Shown in pieces: positions 44,187-53,327 of a DNA stretch of 64,000 nucleotides (its first letter is position 1; every line of letters starts with the position of its first letter). The position numbers were made by a program, and so were the translations under genes. The notes beneath the pieces were generated by a model. It had not been told where the DNA came from, ran no database searches, and saw only the letters and a list, made by a program, of their open reading frames with translations. Source of the DNA: an uncultured Gemmatimonadota bacterium (GTDB lineage Bacteria > Gemmatimonadota > Gemmatimonadetes > Gemmatimonadales > Gemmatimonadaceae); the NCBI GenBank assembly GCA_902825965.1, contig CADEDA010000004.1:198496-262495 (forward strand). The letters are read 5' to 3'.

Positions 44187-45698
44187 ATGCCAGGCTTCAT
44201 TCTCCGCCGCGCCCTGTCGCGGCGATTCTCCCCGGTCGCGTTCGCGCTCGGTGTACTCCTCAGTGCCTGCGGAGACGCCGGCCCGACCGAGCCCGCGACC
44301 CCGCCGCGCGTGGCCACCGTGGACGTGGTCCCGGGCGACACCGCACTCATCGTCGGGCAGACACTGCGCTTCGGCGCCGTGCCGCGGAGCGCCGACGGCA
44401 CCGCGCTGCGTGACCGGTTCGTCGCGTGGCGGAGCGAGGATCCCGCCCTCGCCACCATCACCAACGACGGCCACCTGCTCACGCTCGCCGAGGGACGCGC
44501 GACCATCATCGCCACGAGTGAAGGGGTCGAGGAGGCCGTGACCCTCGACATCGTCCCCATCCCGGCGCACTCGATCGCCGTGGAGCTGCTGGACGGCACG
44601 CTGCTCGAGGGCGAGCAGGTGCAGGTGACCGTGGTGCTGCGCGACTCGCTCGACCGGGAGCTCACCGGCCGCCTCATCACCTGGACATCCGACCGCCCGC
44701 TCGTGGCAACGGTCTCGGCCGCCGGCATCGTGACGGCGATCGGCGAGGGGCGCGCGGTGATCACGGCGCGCCATGCCGAGCTCGAGGCTTCGGTGCCGGT
44801 CGATGTCCGCAGTGACCTGGGCGCCGAGGTGCTGTTCGATGTGAATGACGGTGCCGCCGGGACACCGCGGCTCTACCGCGTGGACCTGCGTCCCGACGCG
44901 GCCGTCCCCACGGCCGTCTTCGGGATCCCGGGCGCCTGGCAGGCCAGTGTCTCGCCCGATGGCCAGCGGCTCGCGTTCACCTGCACCTCCGACGGCCCGG
45001 CCATCTGCACCTCGGCGCGGGACGGCAGCGACGTAACTGCGCTCACGTCGGGTGGTGCGTACGAGGATCAGCCCGCCTGGAGCCCCGATGGCACGCGCAT
45101 CGCGTTCCGTCGCTGGCCGCAGGGCGGGACACCCGGACCCGTGAACCCCACCGATGTTTGGGTCATGCAGGCCGATGGCAGCGGGCAGGTGAACATCACC
45201 GCGGACGCGCCGTCGCAGCACACGCCGGCCTGGTCGCCGCGGCAGGCGGACGGTTCGTATCGACTGGTCTACGCGGAGGAACTGGTGCAGGACGGCTTCC
45301 TCGTCTCGCATCTCGTGAGCCGGCGTGCCGATGGTGCCGACCGTCGCGTGCACACCGCGCTGGACCTGCGCACCGACGAACATCCGACCTGGTCGCCCGA
45401 CGGCCGGACCATCGTGTTCGTGCGCAGCGACGCCACGGTGCTCGGGGACCTCTGGGCACTCGACGTCGCATCGGGCGAGACGCGACCGCTGCTCGCCGTC
45501 GCGCTCGACGGCACGCAGCGCAGTCCGGAGTGGTCGCCGGACGGTCGCCATCTCGTCTTCACCTCGGCGCACGAGCCCAGCGAGGGTATCGTGTATCGTG
45601 AGCAACTCTACACCGTGCGCGCCGACGGCTCGCAACTGCGCAAGCGCACCAACGACGGCCTGGCCAAGGAGAACCCGACATGGCAACCCCGCCCCTGA
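44187..45698 (+). CDS. lipoprotein with two Ig-like (BIG2) domains and a TolB-like propeller
   Basis: 503 residues. Lipobox LLSACGD (Cys about 29). Ig-like domains at about 44-125 (ATITNDGHLLTLAEGRATI) and 130-215 (VATVSAAGIVTAIGEGRAVI), each with the BIG2 pattern 'A.V...G.VTA...G.A.I.A'. From about 220 there is a six-blade PD40/TolB propeller: SVSPDGQRLAFTC, PAWSPDGTRIAFRR, PTWSPDGRTIVFVR, PEWSPDGRHLVFTS. Probably an outer-membrane-facing binding protein. Overlaps the next lipoprotein gene by 19 nt. Confidence 0.85.
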   Translation: MPGFILRRALSRRFSPVAFALGVLLSACGDAGPTEPATPPRVATVDVVPGDTALIVGQTLRFGAVPRSADGTALRDRFVAWRSEDPALATITNDGHLLTLAEGRATIIATSEGVEEAVTLDIVPIPAHSIAVELLDGTLLEGEQVQVTVVLRDSLDRELTGRLITWTSDRPLVATVSAAGIVTAIGEGRAVITARHAELEASVPVDVRSDLGAEVLFDVNDGAAGTPRLYRVDLRPDAAVPTAVFGIPGAWQASVSPDGQRLAFTCTSDGPAICTSARDGSDVTALTSGGAYEDQPAWSPDGTRIAFRRWPQGGTPGPVNPTDVWVMQADGSGQVNITADAPSQHTPAWSPRQADGSYRLVYAEELVQDGFLVSHLVSRRADGADRRVHTALDLRTDEHPTWSPDGRTIVFVRSDATVLGDLWALDVASGETRPLLAVALDGTQRSPEWSPDGRHLVFTSAHEPSEGIVYREQLYTVRADGSQLRKRTNDGLAKENPTWQPRP

Positions 45699-46600
45699 GG
45701 ATCGGCAGTCTCATCAGCATCGTGCTGCCGCTGTGGTTGGGCAGTGCCTGCGCCAGCACCGGCGCGACCTTCCGGAGCGGCGTGGGGGACACGTTCCTCG
45801 AGCGACCGCCCTACATCGCCGGTGCCGCGCGACTGCCCGCCACCGCGACGCCGGGGAGCATGGGTGTGCTGCCGCTGCACGTCCAGCAGGGCGCGGGGCA
45901 GCCTGCGCTGTTCGAGCCGGACCCGCGCGACACGCCGTACGCCGCGCTGCTGCGGGACATGGACCGCTACATCGATTCGCTCACACTGGCCTCAGGGGCG
46001 GCGCTGCGGCGCGTGTCGGCGGCGATGGCGGACGGCAGCGCGCCGGGGGTCGCACCCGATGTCCGCTTCGGCTGCATCACCGAGCACGACCTGCCGGACG
46101 CGGACTGCGTGGTGGACGGTGACGCCGCCCTGGGACGTGGCCGGCGACAGATGAAGCTCGCCGTGGGTCGCCCGTCCGCCCCTTGGGTGCGCTGGAGCGC
46201 GGACGCGATGGCTCGCGCCGAGGTGACGCATGCGATCGTGTTCACGCTGGAGGTGGGGCAGTACCTGCCGCGGCAGACGGGACTGGCCGGCAACAAGAGC
46301 GTCGAACTCGGACGCGGCCATGTCGCCGAACTCCCGTGGCTCACGTCTCTCGAGACGCCACTCCAGGTGCTGCAGCTCACGGCCGTGTTGGTGGATCGCG
46401 AGGGGCAGGCGGTGCGGATCGCCGCGGAGGGGATGCTCGCCAAGCGGACACGATTCCTCGCCAGCGCGGCGGGGGCGCAGGAGTTGCTCTCGCCGGACGA
46501 TGTCGCGGCCCTGCGCGAGCGCCGGCGTGCGGACCTGCCGGGCCGGCCGCTGGTCTGGCAGGCCGCGATGCAGGAGCTGGTGCGACAGCTGACACGCTGA
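45680..46600 (+). CDS. hypothetical lipoprotein
   Basis: 306 residues. Lipobox LGSACAS (Cys about 24). No domain recognised; two Cys around 130-143 (FGCITEHDLPDADCVV) may pair. A regular strand-rich part at about 170-240 contains AIVFTLEVGQYLPRQTG and VELGRGHVAELPWLTSLETP. Translationally coupled to the propeller lipoprotein, so they likely work together at the envelope. Ends just before a strong terminator. Confidence 0.75.
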   Translation: MATPPLRIGSLISIVLPLWLGSACASTGATFRSGVGDTFLERPPYIAGAARLPATATPGSMGVLPLHVQQGAGQPALFEPDPRDTPYAALLRDMDRYIDSLTLASGAALRRVSAAMADGSAPGVAPDVRFGCITEHDLPDADCVVDGDAALGRGRRQMKLAVGRPSAPWVRWSADAMARAEVTHAIVFTLEVGQYLPRQTGLAGNKSVELGRGHVAELPWLTSLETPLQVLQLTAVLVDREGQAVRIAAEGMLAKRTRFLASAAGAQELLSPDDVAALRERRRADLPGRPLVWQAAMQELVRQLTR

Positions 46601-46619
46601 ACGGGACCAGTAGGCAGGA

Positions 46620-46652
46620 CGAGGCGCCGCGGAGGACCGCGGCGCCTCGTTT
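46620..46652 (+). terminator. intrinsic terminator after the lipoprotein pair
   Basis: CGAGGCGCCGCGG-AGGA-CCGCGGCGCCTCG: a perfect 13-bp stem with a 4-nt loop, then TTT. It separates the lipoproteins from the copper ATPase promoter, whose -35 TTGACA starts inside the T-tract. Confidence 0.92.
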
Positions 46653-46679
46653 GACATAGGGGAGGGGGGTATGTATACT
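46651..46679 (+). promoter_or_regulatory. consensus promoter of the copper ATPase gene
   Basis: TTGACA at 46651-46656 and TATACT at 46674-46679 with a 17-bp spacer: a near-perfect housekeeping promoter, 45 nt from the ATPase start. The -10 lies inside inverted repeats, so it is probably held off by a repressor when copper is low. Confidence 0.88.
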
Positions 46680-46696
46680 ATACCCCACGGGGGTAT
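46666..46696. promoter_or_regulatory. CsoR-like operator repeats over the -10
   Basis: GGGGTAT (46666-46672) is inverted against ATACCCC (46680-46686) across the -10, and the same ATACCCC pairs with GGGGTAT (46690-46696) around ACG. Outer GGGGAGG/CCTCCCC (46659 and about 46698) extends the symmetry. ATACCCC-ACG-GGGGTAT is close to CsoR-type copper-repressor sites. No csoR gene is in the window. Confidence 0.7.
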
Positions 46697-46723
46697 GCCT
46701 CCCCGGCTAACTTGGAGAGTCCG

Positions 46724-49003
46724 ATGACGAGTGCGACCCCCACCACTGACGGCGCGCCGGCCGACGCCGCGACCTGGCAGACGGCACGGATCCCGGTGCA
46801 GGGCATGACCTGCGCCGCCTGCCAGGCACGCGTGCAGCGCACCCTGCAGAAACAGCCCGGGGTCTCGGACGCGACGGTGAACCTCATGATGGCCAATGCG
46901 ACCATCACGTTCGATCCGGCGCAGGTGTCGCCCACGACCCTCGTTGCCGCGATCCGCGACGCCGGATACGGCGCGGAGTTGCCGGCCGCCGAACGATCGG
47001 CGTTCGAGGAGCAGGAGGCGCGGGACGCGGCCACCGCGGAAGAGTTCGTGGACCTGCGGCGGAAGGCCGTGGTGAGCGGGGCGATCGGCCTCGGCGCGAT
47101 GGCGGCGATGCCGTGGATGCACCACTACGCGTGGGCGCCGTGGCTGCTGATGCTGTTGACGGCGGCTGTGATGCTGGGCGCCGGGCGGCACTTCTATATC
47201 AGGGCGTGGAAGGCGCTGCGGCACGGCGGCTCGGACATGAACACCCTCATCGCCCTGGGGACGGGGTCGGCGTTCCTCTACTCCGTGATCGCGACGGTGG
47301 CGCCGGAGTTCTTCACGTCGCGCGGCGTGCCGGCCGACGTCTACTACGAGGCCGTGGTGCTCATCATCGCCTTCATCCTCGCCGGCAACACGTTCGAGGC
47401 GCGGGCGAAACGCAACACCACGGTCGCGCTGCGGGCGCTGGTCCGACTGCAGCCGAGCACGGCGCGGGTGCGGCGCGGCGGCGTGGAGAAGGACCTCGAC
47501 ATCGCGCACGTGGTGCCGGACGACATCGTCATCGTCCGGCCGGGCGAACGCATCCCGGTGGATGGTACGGTGACCGAAGGCAGCAGTGCGGTGGATGAGT
47601 CGATGCTCACCGGGGAGTCGCTGCCCGTGACCAAGGCTCCCGGCGACCGCGTGATCGGCGGGACGATCAATCGCACCGGCGCCTTCGCATTGCGCGCGAC
47701 GACGCTGGGCGCGGATTCCGTGCTCGCGCGCATCGTCACGCTCATGCGCGACGCGCAAGGGTCGCGCGCGCCCATCCAGCACCTCGCCGACCGCATCTCG
47801 GCCGTCTTCGTGCCCACGGTGATCGGCATCGCGGTGCTCACGTTCGTCGCGTGGATGCTGCTCGCCGAGCAGGCGCCGCTGGTGCGTGCATTCGCGGCGG
47901 CAGTGTCGGTGCTGATCATCGCTTGCCCCTGCGCGATGGGACTCGCGGTGCCGACCGCGGTCATGGTGGCGACGGGTCGTGGCGCCGAACTCGGCGTGCT
48001 GATCAAGGGCGGCGAAGCGCTCCAGCGCGCGGGTGATGTGGGCACCGTGGTGCTCGACAAGACCGGCACCGTCACCGAGGGTGCGCCGCGGGTGACGGAC
48101 CTGCTGCGGGCGCCGACGGCCGTGCTGGCGGAGGACCGCTTGCTGCGCCTGGTCGCGAGCGTGGAGCGGCGGTCGGAGCATCCCCTGGCCGCCGCGATCG
48201 TCGCACACGCGCACGAGCGGGGTGCGGAGCCCGCGGAGGTGGAGGCGTTCGCGTCCTCCACCGGTCGTGGGGCGACCGGCGTGGTGGACGGTCACGCGCT
48301 CGCCATCGGCAACGCGGCGATGATGGACGACTACGCGATCGACGTGACGCCGATGGCGGCGGACCTCGACCGCCTGGCGGCGCAGGGCCGCACGGCGGTC
48401 TACGTGGCCGTGGACGGGCGGCTCGAAGCGCTGGTCGCGGTGGCGGATCCCATCAAGCCGACCTCGCGCGAGGCCATCGCGCGGCTGCGCGTGATGGGAC
48501 TCTCGGTGGTGCTGCTCACGGGAGACCACCCGCGCACGGCGGAGGCGATCGCGCGCGAGGCCGGCGTGGAGCGTGTCGTCGCCGGGGTGCTGCCCGACGG
48601 CAAGGTGGCCGAGATCCAGCGCCTGCAGGGGAACGGCAGCGTGGTGGCGATGGTGGGCGACGGGATCAACGATGCGCCGGCGCTGGCGCAGGCGGACGTG
48701 GGCATGGCCATCGGGACCGGGACCGACATCGCGGTGGAGGCGGCCGACGTGGTGCTCATGCGCGGCGACCTGCGCAGCGTGGCCGATGCCATCGGGCTCT
48801 CGCGGCGCACCATGCGCACGATGCGCGAGAACCTGTTCTGGGCCTTCATCTACAACGTGATCGGCATCCCGGTGGCGGCGGGAATCCTTTTCCCGGTGTC
48901 CGGGTTGATGTTGAGTCCGGTCCTCGCGAGCGCCGCGATGGCCTTCAGTTCGGTGAGCGTGGTGGCGAACTCGCTGCGGCTGCGGCGCGCCGCGCTCCGG
49001 TGA
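46724..49003 (+). CDS. copA: copper-exporting P1B-type ATPase
   Basis: 759 residues from ATG 46724. N-terminal metal-binding domain GMTCAAC (C30, C33). Membrane CPC 401-403 ([11 protein letters not shown]) and the P1B-1 residues YN ([12 protein letters not shown]) and MxxSS (AMAFSSVS) point to Cu(I) transport. Actuator TGES 296-299; phosphorylated Asp D445 in [12 protein letters not shown]-binding HP in [11 protein letters not shown]. It pumps Cu(I) out of the cytosol. One N-terminal domain only. Followed after 15 nt by the flavin monooxygenase gene. Confidence 0.97.
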   Translation: MTSATPTTDGAPADAATWQTARIPVQGMTCAACQARVQRTLQKQPGVSDATVNLMMANATITFDPAQVSPTTLVAAIRDAGYGAELPAAERSAFEEQEARDAATAEEFVDLRRKAVVSGAIGLGAMAAMPWMHHYAWAPWLLMLLTAAVMLGAGRHFYIRAWKALRHGGSDMNTLIALGTGSAFLYSVIATVAPEFFTSRGVPADVYYEAVVLIIAFILAGNTFEARAKRNTTVALRALVRLQPSTARVRRGGVEKDLDIAHVVPDDIVIVRPGERIPVDGTVTEGSSAVDESMLTGESLPVTKAPGDRVIGGTINRTGAFALRATTLGADSVLARIVTLMRDAQGSRAPIQHLADRISAVFVPTVIGIAVLTFVAWMLLAEQAPLVRAFAAAVSVLIIACPCAMGLAVPTAVMVATGRGAELGVLIKGGEALQRAGDVGTVVLDKTGTVTEGAPRVTDLLRAPTAVLAEDRLLRLVASVERRSEHPLAAAIVAHAHERGAEPAEVEAFASSTGRGATGVVDGHALAIGNAAMMDDYAIDVTPMAADLDRLAAQGRTAVYVAVDGRLEALVAVADPIKPTSREAIARLRVMGLSVVLLTGDHPRTAEAIAREAGVERVVAGVLPDGKVAEIQRLQGNGSVVAMVGDGINDAPALAQADVGMAIGTGTDIAVEAADVVLMRGDLRSVADAIGLSRRTMRTMRENLFWAFIYNVIGIPVAAGILFPVSGLMLSPVLASAAMAFSSVSVVANSLRLRRAALR

Positions 49004-49018
49004 TCATTCAGGAGCGAC

Positions 49019-50047
49019 ATGGAACTCGGTCTGTACACGTTCGTGGAGAACACCCCGGTGGACGGGGTGCTGCTCTCCCCGCAGCAACGGATGGCGAACC
49101 TCCTTGAGGAGGTCGTGCTGGCGGATGAGGTGGGGCTCGACATCTTCGGCGTCGGGGAGCACCACCGTCCGGACTATCTCGTCTCCACGCCGGCCGTGGT
49201 GCTGGCCGCCGCCGCCGTGCGCACCAAGCGGATCCGCCTCACCAGCGCCGTCACCGTCCTGAGCTCGGACGATCCGGTCCGCGTGTTCCAGGAGTACGCC
49301 ACCGTGGACCTGCTGAGCCAGGGCCGGGCGGAGATCATGGCGGGGCGCGGTTCGTTCATCGAGTCATTTCCCCTGTTCGGCTACGACCTGCACGACTACG
49401 ATGCGTTGTTCACGGAGAAGCTCGAGCTGCTGCTGAAGATCCGCGCCGAGGAGCGCGTCACCTGGCGCGGCCAGCACCGCGCGCCGCTGGCGGACCAGCC
49501 GGTGTATCCGCGGCCGATGCAGTCGCCGATCCCGGTGTGGATCGCGGTCGGCGGGACACCGCAGTCGGTGGTGCGTGCGGCGACCCTCGGCCTCCCGATG
49601 GCGCTGGCGATCATCGGCGGCTCGCCGGAGCGATTCAAGCCGTTCGTGGACCTGTACCGCGAGGCCTGGGCGAAGGCCGGCCATCCTGCGGAGGCGGCGC
49701 AGGTGAGCATCAACTCGCACGGCTTCGTCGCCGACACGGACGCGGCCGCCTCGGACGCGGCGTTCCCGCCGTACCTGTACCAGATGGGCAAGATCGGCCG
49801 CGAGCGCGGGTGGCCACCGCCCACACGTCGCCAGTACGACGCCGAGATCTCGCCGCAGGGCGCACTCTTCGTCGGCTCGCCGCAGCGGATCATCGACAAG
49901 ATCCTGTGGGAGCATGAGCTGTTCGGGCACACGCGCTTCGGCTTGCAGTTCAGCGTGGGCACCATGCCGCATCGGGCGATGCTGCGGGCGATCGAGCTCT
50001 ACGGGACCGTGATCGCGCCCGCGGTGCGCAAGGCGCTGGGCGCATGA
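49019..50047 (+). CDS. LLM-class flavin-dependent oxidoreductase
   Basis: 342 residues, bacterial-luciferase fold: [20 protein letters not shown] near the start, [34 protein letters not shown], and [18 protein letters not shown]. It probably uses FMNH2 and oxygen; members act on alkanes, aldehydes, nitrilotriacetate or sulfonates. A CAGGAG ribosome-binding site is 5 nt from the start. It follows copA with no terminator, so may be cotranscribed with it. Its stop overlaps the VOC gene (ATGA). Confidence 0.9.
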   Translation: MELGLYTFVENTPVDGVLLSPQQRMANLLEEVVLADEVGLDIFGVGEHHRPDYLVSTPAVVLAAAAVRTKRIRLTSAVTVLSSDDPVRVFQEYATVDLLSQGRAEIMAGRGSFIESFPLFGYDLHDYDALFTEKLELLLKIRAEERVTWRGQHRAPLADQPVYPRPMQSPIPVWIAVGGTPQSVVRAATLGLPMALAIIGGSPERFKPFVDLYREAWAKAGHPAEAAQVSINSHGFVADTDAAASDAAFPPYLYQMGKIGRERGWPPPTRRQYDAEISPQGALFVGSPQRIIDKILWEHELFGHTRFGLQFSVGTMPHRAMLRAIELYGTVIAPAVRKALGA

Positions 50048-50910
50048 CGTACCGGCTGCCGGCGGCATTGCGGCTCGGACCCGTGCGCCTGCAGGTCGCG
50101 GACCTCGCGCGTTCACTCGCGTTCTACGAGTCCGTGCTCGGCCTGCGCGTGCTCGCGCGGACCGGCGATGCGGTGATGATGAGCGCGCAGGGCGAGGACC
50201 GCGTGCTGCTGCAGCTGGTGGAGCGCCCCGGCGCGGCGCCGCATCCCGGGCGCGGCCGCACCGGGCTGTTCCACTTCGCGATCCTGCTGCCGGAGCGTGC
50301 GGCCCTCGGACGCTTCGTGAAGCACCTTGCCGCGCTCGGGGTACGCGCCGGAGCGGGCGACCATCTCGTGAGCGAGGCGTTCTACCTCCACGATCCCGAC
50401 GGCCTCGGCATCGAGGTGTACGCGGACCGCCCGCGGGCGACGTGGACCACGGAGGCCGGCGAGCTCAAGATGGCGACCGACCCGGTGGACATCGCGTCGG
50501 TGGTGGCCGCGGCCGGTGCGACGAGCTGGCAGGGCATGCCCTCGGGCACGGTGATGGGGCACCTGCATCTGCACGTCGGCGATCTCGCACAGGCGGAGGC
50601 GTTCTACGCGACCGCGCTGGGGCTCGATCCCGTGGTGCGGCGCTATCCGGGTGCGTTGTTCCTGAGCGCGGGTGGATACCACCATCACCTCGGGACGAAC
50701 GTGTGGGCCGGGCCGGCGGCTCGTGCCCCGGCGCCGGACGAGGCGCAGCTGCTCGAGTGGACCATCGAGTTGTCGGGCGCGGCGGATGTCGATGCGGTCG
50801 CGCAGTCGCTGGCCCGGTCCGGCGTGGCCGTGACGCGGACGGAGGGCGGGCGCGAGCTCTCCGTGCGTGATCCCTGGGGAACGCCGCTGCGGGTGCGCGT
50901 CGCCGGCTGA
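50044..50910 (+). CDS. VOC-superfamily protein, extradiol-dioxygenase/CatE-like
   Basis: 288 residues with four VOC repeats in two halves. First-half strand [19 protein letters not shown] with [11 protein letters not shown] and [12 protein letters not shown]; second-half [20 protein letters not shown] with HLGTNVW and DPWGTPLRV. His and Glu ligands appear at H in GLFHF, E in GIEVY and H in GHLHL. The arrangement matches CatE-type ring-cleaving dioxygenases. Coupled to the LLM gene; the pair could oxidise an aromatic or aldehyde. Confidence 0.85.
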   Translation: MTYRLPAALRLGPVRLQVADLARSLAFYESVLGLRVLARTGDAVMMSAQGEDRVLLQLVERPGAAPHPGRGRTGLFHFAILLPERAALGRFVKHLAALGVRAGAGDHLVSEAFYLHDPDGLGIEVYADRPRATWTTEAGELKMATDPVDIASVVAAAGATSWQGMPSGTVMGHLHLHVGDLAQAEAFYATALGLDPVVRRYPGALFLSAGGYHHHLGTNVWAGPAARAPAPDEAQLLEWTIELSGAADVDAVAQSLARSGVAVTRTEGGRELSVRDPWGTPLRVRVAG

Positions 50911-51008
50911 GTCGGAACAGTGACCGCGCGTGGCTTGCGCGGCCGCTGTCCCGCGTGGCATCATCGGCGTGCGTCGCGTGCCGCGGCGCTCCGACCCGGG
51001 TGCCGTCG

Positions 51009-51575
51009 ATGTGGAATGCCGTCTGGTGGACCATCGCGGCCCTCGTTGCGGTGAGCACCGTCCTGTGGCTCGCGAACGTCGTGTCGTATCGCCTGATCAA
51101 GGACCGCGTGCTCCGCGAGCGCGTCTGGGACTACAACATCTGCTGCGGCGAGACCGACGGCGGCGGGATCAACGCGGACATCGTGCAGCACGGGACGGTG
51201 CCGAGATTCGAGCTGGTGCACGACGTGACGCGGCTCCCGCATGCGGACGGCGCGTTCGGCCACGTGCTCTGCAGCCACACCCTCGAGCACGTGGATGACC
51301 CCTCGGCGATGTTCGCCGAGCTGCGACGTGTGGGGCGGCGCGTGACGATCCTCATCCCGCCGCTCTGGGACCTCGGGGCGGCGCTGAACCCGTTCGAGCA
51401 CCGCGTGATCTTCCTGACGTTCGCGACGCGGCACGACGATCGCTTGCCGCGCTACGTGCACTACCGGCCGGCACGGTGGTGGCAGGCGCGTCGTGGCCAG
51501 CGCGTGATCGCGCATGCCCCCGGGGCCAAGTGGGTGCGGGCGCTGGTCAGTCGGCTGCGCCCAGCACGGCCCTAG
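51009..51575 (+). CDS. membrane-anchored SAM methyltransferase-like protein
   Basis: 188 residues from ATG 51009. One N-terminal helix (about 5-24). The methyltransferase-11 core is shortened: NADIVQHGTVPRFELVHDVT, LPHADGAFGHVLCSHTLEHV and DDPSAMFAELRRVG, as in class I methyltransferases that act late in polysaccharide or lipid pathways. Motif I is not a standard GxGxG, and ICCGETDGGG may stand in for it, so activity is uncertain. The 3' end overlaps queG by 29 nt on the other strand. Confidence 0.7.
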   Translation: MWNAVWWTIAALVAVSTVLWLANVVSYRLIKDRVLRERVWDYNICCGETDGGGINADIVQHGTVPRFELVHDVTRLPHADGAFGHVLCSHTLEHVDDPSAMFAELRRVGRRVTILIPPLWDLGAALNPFEHRVIFLTFATRHDDRLPRYVHYRPARWWQARRGQRVIAHAPGAKWVRALVSRLRPARP

Positions 51576-52509
51576 CGTTCCGCTGCAGGCCGTCGCGCTT
51601 GGCGCGGGTCATGGCCGAGTGCCGGAAGCGCGTGCGATAGGTCGCCTCGTCCATCGCCAACCACTCGCGCGCGAGTGCCGCCGCGTCGGTGCCGGCGAGC
51701 TCGGCGCGCGGCGCCAACGGCCCGGTCGTGGGCGGTGCGGCGGCGAACTTCACGTTCCAGGGGCAGACCTCCTGGCAGATGTCACAGCCGTAGAGGTGCT
51801 CGCCGAGGGCCGCCGCGAAGGCGTCCGGCAGCGGCCCACGCAGTTCGATGGTGAGGTAGGAGATGCAGCGTCGGGCGTCCATGACACCGGGTGCCACGAA
51901 GGCCTGCGTGGGACAGGCGTCGAGGCAGCGGGTGCAGGTGCCGCAGTGCTCCTCGGTGAACGGCGCGTCCGCGAGCAGCTCGGCGTCGACGAACAGCGCA
52001 CCGAGGAAGAAGAACGAGCCGCGCTGCGGATGGATGAGCATCGTGTTCTTGCCGAACCACCCGAGTCCGGCCTGGCGCGCGAGATCGCGCTCGAGGATGG
52101 GGCCGGTATCCACGTAGGCGCGGCCGCGCAGCGCGGGCCGTTCGTCGCGGGCCCAGCGCAGCAGCGCCTCGAGGCGATCCCACATCACGCGATGGTAATC
52201 GTCGCCGCGGGCGTATCGCGCGACCGGCCCCGCCGGCTGCCGGCCGCCGTAGTCGAGTGCGACCACGACCGCCGACCGCATGCCTGGTTCCGGCCGTCGC
52301 GTATCCTGGCGCAGCTCTGCGCCGCGGCGCAGGTAGTCCATCTCGCCGTGGTAGCCGCGGGCGAGCCAGTGTTCGAACTGTTCCGTCGTCGCGGCCGGAC
52401 CGAGTCGGGTGATGCCGACGAGATCGAAGCCGAGCCCGAGTGCCTGGGCCTTGAGTCGCGTCTCGAACCCGGCGTGCGCCCCTCCCGTGGCCGCATCCGC
52501 GGCGGTCAT
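51547..52509 (-). CDS. queG: epoxyqueuosine reductase QueG
   Basis: 320 residues. Two [4Fe-4S] motifs: CGTCTRCLDACPTQAF and CDICQEVCPWN. Also GYHGEMDYLRRGAELR, DTGPILERDLARQAGLGWFG and KNTMLIHPQRGSFFFLG, the hallmark QueG stretches that bind cobalamin. It performs the last step of tRNA queuosine synthesis, epoxyqueuosine to queuosine. Followed by a small gene of unknown function on the same strand. Confidence 0.96.
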   Translation of the reverse strand: MTAADAATGGAHAGFETRLKAQALGLGFDLVGITRLGPAATTEQFEHWLARGYHGEMDYLRRGAELRQDTRRPEPGMRSAVVVALDYGGRQPAGPVARYARGDDYHRVMWDRLEALLRWARDERPALRGRAYVDTGPILERDLARQAGLGWFGKNTMLIHPQRGSFFFLGALFVDAELLADAPFTEEHCGTCTRCLDACPTQAFVAPGVMDARRCISYLTIELRGPLPDAFAAALGEHLYGCDICQEVCPWNVKFAAAPPTTGPLAPRAELAGTDAAALAREWLAMDEATYRTRFRHSAMTRAKRDGLQRNARAVLGAAD

Positions 52510-52534
52510 CGCCGGAGCCGCGTGTGCGTCGTCG

Positions 52535-52777
52535 TCATCCGATCCGCACGGCCCAGCGCGCGTAGCGGATCACGTCGGCGACCGGCGGCACCGCGTCGGC
52601 ATCGCCATAGGCCGTGTACATGCGCCAGCGCAGGTAGTCGCGCGCGGGCACCGGGAGGAACGGGAATCGCGCGTACCAGCGATTCCGCCGGAACCGCCAC
52701 GCGACGATGAGCAGCGCCCGTGCGAGCGCGGGATTCACCAGGGCGTGGGGGAGGAGGCGCAGGGCGAGAGCGAGCAT
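52535..52777 (-). CDS. small conserved-looking protein, unknown function
   Basis: 80 residues from ATG 52777. N-terminal helix (about 1-28) and a basic, aromatic-rich middle (WRFRRNRWYARFPFLPVP, DYLRWRMYTAYGDADAVPP). The string RWRMYTAYGDAD and the C-terminal VADVIRYARWA look family-like, but I do not recognise a named family. It lies between queG and the MerR-type gene, all on the minus strand, with a 5-nt gap from the latter. Confidence 0.6.
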   Translation of the reverse strand: MLALALRLLPHALVNPALARALLIVAWRFRRNRWYARFPFLPVPARDYLRWRMYTAYGDADAVPPVADVIRYARWAVRIG

Positions 52778-52782
52778 CGCTG

Positions 52783-53268
52783 TTAAAGATAGGCGGCGCC
52801 CGCCGATGGCTGGGCGGGCAGGACGCAGGGGCTGCGACCCTCCAAGGGGCCGGCGTCGAGCAGGGCGCGGCAGTCCTCGAGCCGGAAGCAGCCGCAGTCC
52901 ATCGCGATGCGCAGGACCGCCCGCATGCGTTCGGCGCGTTGGATCGTGGTGTCGATCTCGGTGAGCTTGCGGGCCGCGAGTTCGCGCCAGCGTGCGGCGG
53001 GCCGGCTGCCGGGCTGGAAGTCGCGCACGAGCTGGCGGATCTCGCGTATGGTGAAGCCGGCTTCCCGGGCGAGGGCGATGAGCGAGAGCCATTCGAGGAT
53101 GGACGGCTCGTACCGTCGCTGGCCGCCGCGGCGTGCGGGGCGCGGCAGCAGGCCGATGCGTTCGTAGTACCGGATCGCGGAGGCTTGGAGGCCGGCCCGT
53201 CGGGCGATGTCGCCGATGGGAAGGAGCAGGTCGGGCGCCGGGCGGCGCGGGGCAGGGGGCATCGGCAT
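52783..53268 (-). CDS. MerR-family regulator with SoxR-like cysteine cluster
   Basis: 161 residues from ATG 53268 (53262 is an alternative). Winged helix at about 18-80: LPIGDIARRAGLQASAIRYY, ERIGLLPRPARRGGQRRY. Dimer helix about 95-130, then DCGCFRLEDC, giving C-x-C-x5-C. SoxR has C-x2-C-x-C-x5-C; the first Cys is missing here (Ala), so it may bind a different cluster or metal, or sense thiol state. Divergent from a thioredoxin gene across a 20-bp palindrome, its likely operator. Confidence 0.88.
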   Translation of the reverse strand: MPMPPAPRRPAPDLLLPIGDIARRAGLQASAIRYYERIGLLPRPARRGGQRRYEPSILEWLSLIALAREAGFTIREIRQLVRDFQPGSRPAARWRELAARKLTEIDTTIQRAERMRAVLRIAMDCGCFRLEDCRALLDAGPLEGRSPCVLPAQPSAGAAYL

Positions 53269-53299
53269 TGACTTGGAGTGCACTTCAAGTTGTAGGCTT
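53268..53299 (+). promoter_or_regulatory. MerR-type promoter/operator of the thioredoxin gene
   Basis: Palindrome ACTTGGAGTG-CACTTCAAGT (53271-53290; one mismatched pair) lies between TTGACT (53268-53273) and TAGGCT (53294-53299), which are 20 bp apart, the long spacer of MerR-activated promoters. The -35 overlaps the start codon of the MerR-type gene on the other strand. Confidence 0.72.
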
Positions 53300-53327
53300 C
53301 GCGGCCATCCTTCAATCGGAGCCCGCA

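Noticed and set aside
43061..44764. Longer start for the proline-iminopeptidase-like hydrolase
   Set aside because: The extension overlaps the divergent lipoprotein gene and lacks similarity to the family.
44043..45686. Long minus-strand frame opposite the propeller lipoprotein
   Set aside because: No motif and Arg/Gly/His-rich; the plus strand has lipobox, Ig-like and propeller repeats.
45992..48529. Long minus-strand frame opposite copA and the lipoprotein
   Set aside because: His/Arg-rich with no motif; the copA strand has all P-type ATPase motifs.
53133..53327. Upstream extension of the thioredoxin frame
   Set aside because: It would run through the MerR gene and the promoter; the added sequence is Arg/Gly-rich and unlike thioredoxin.
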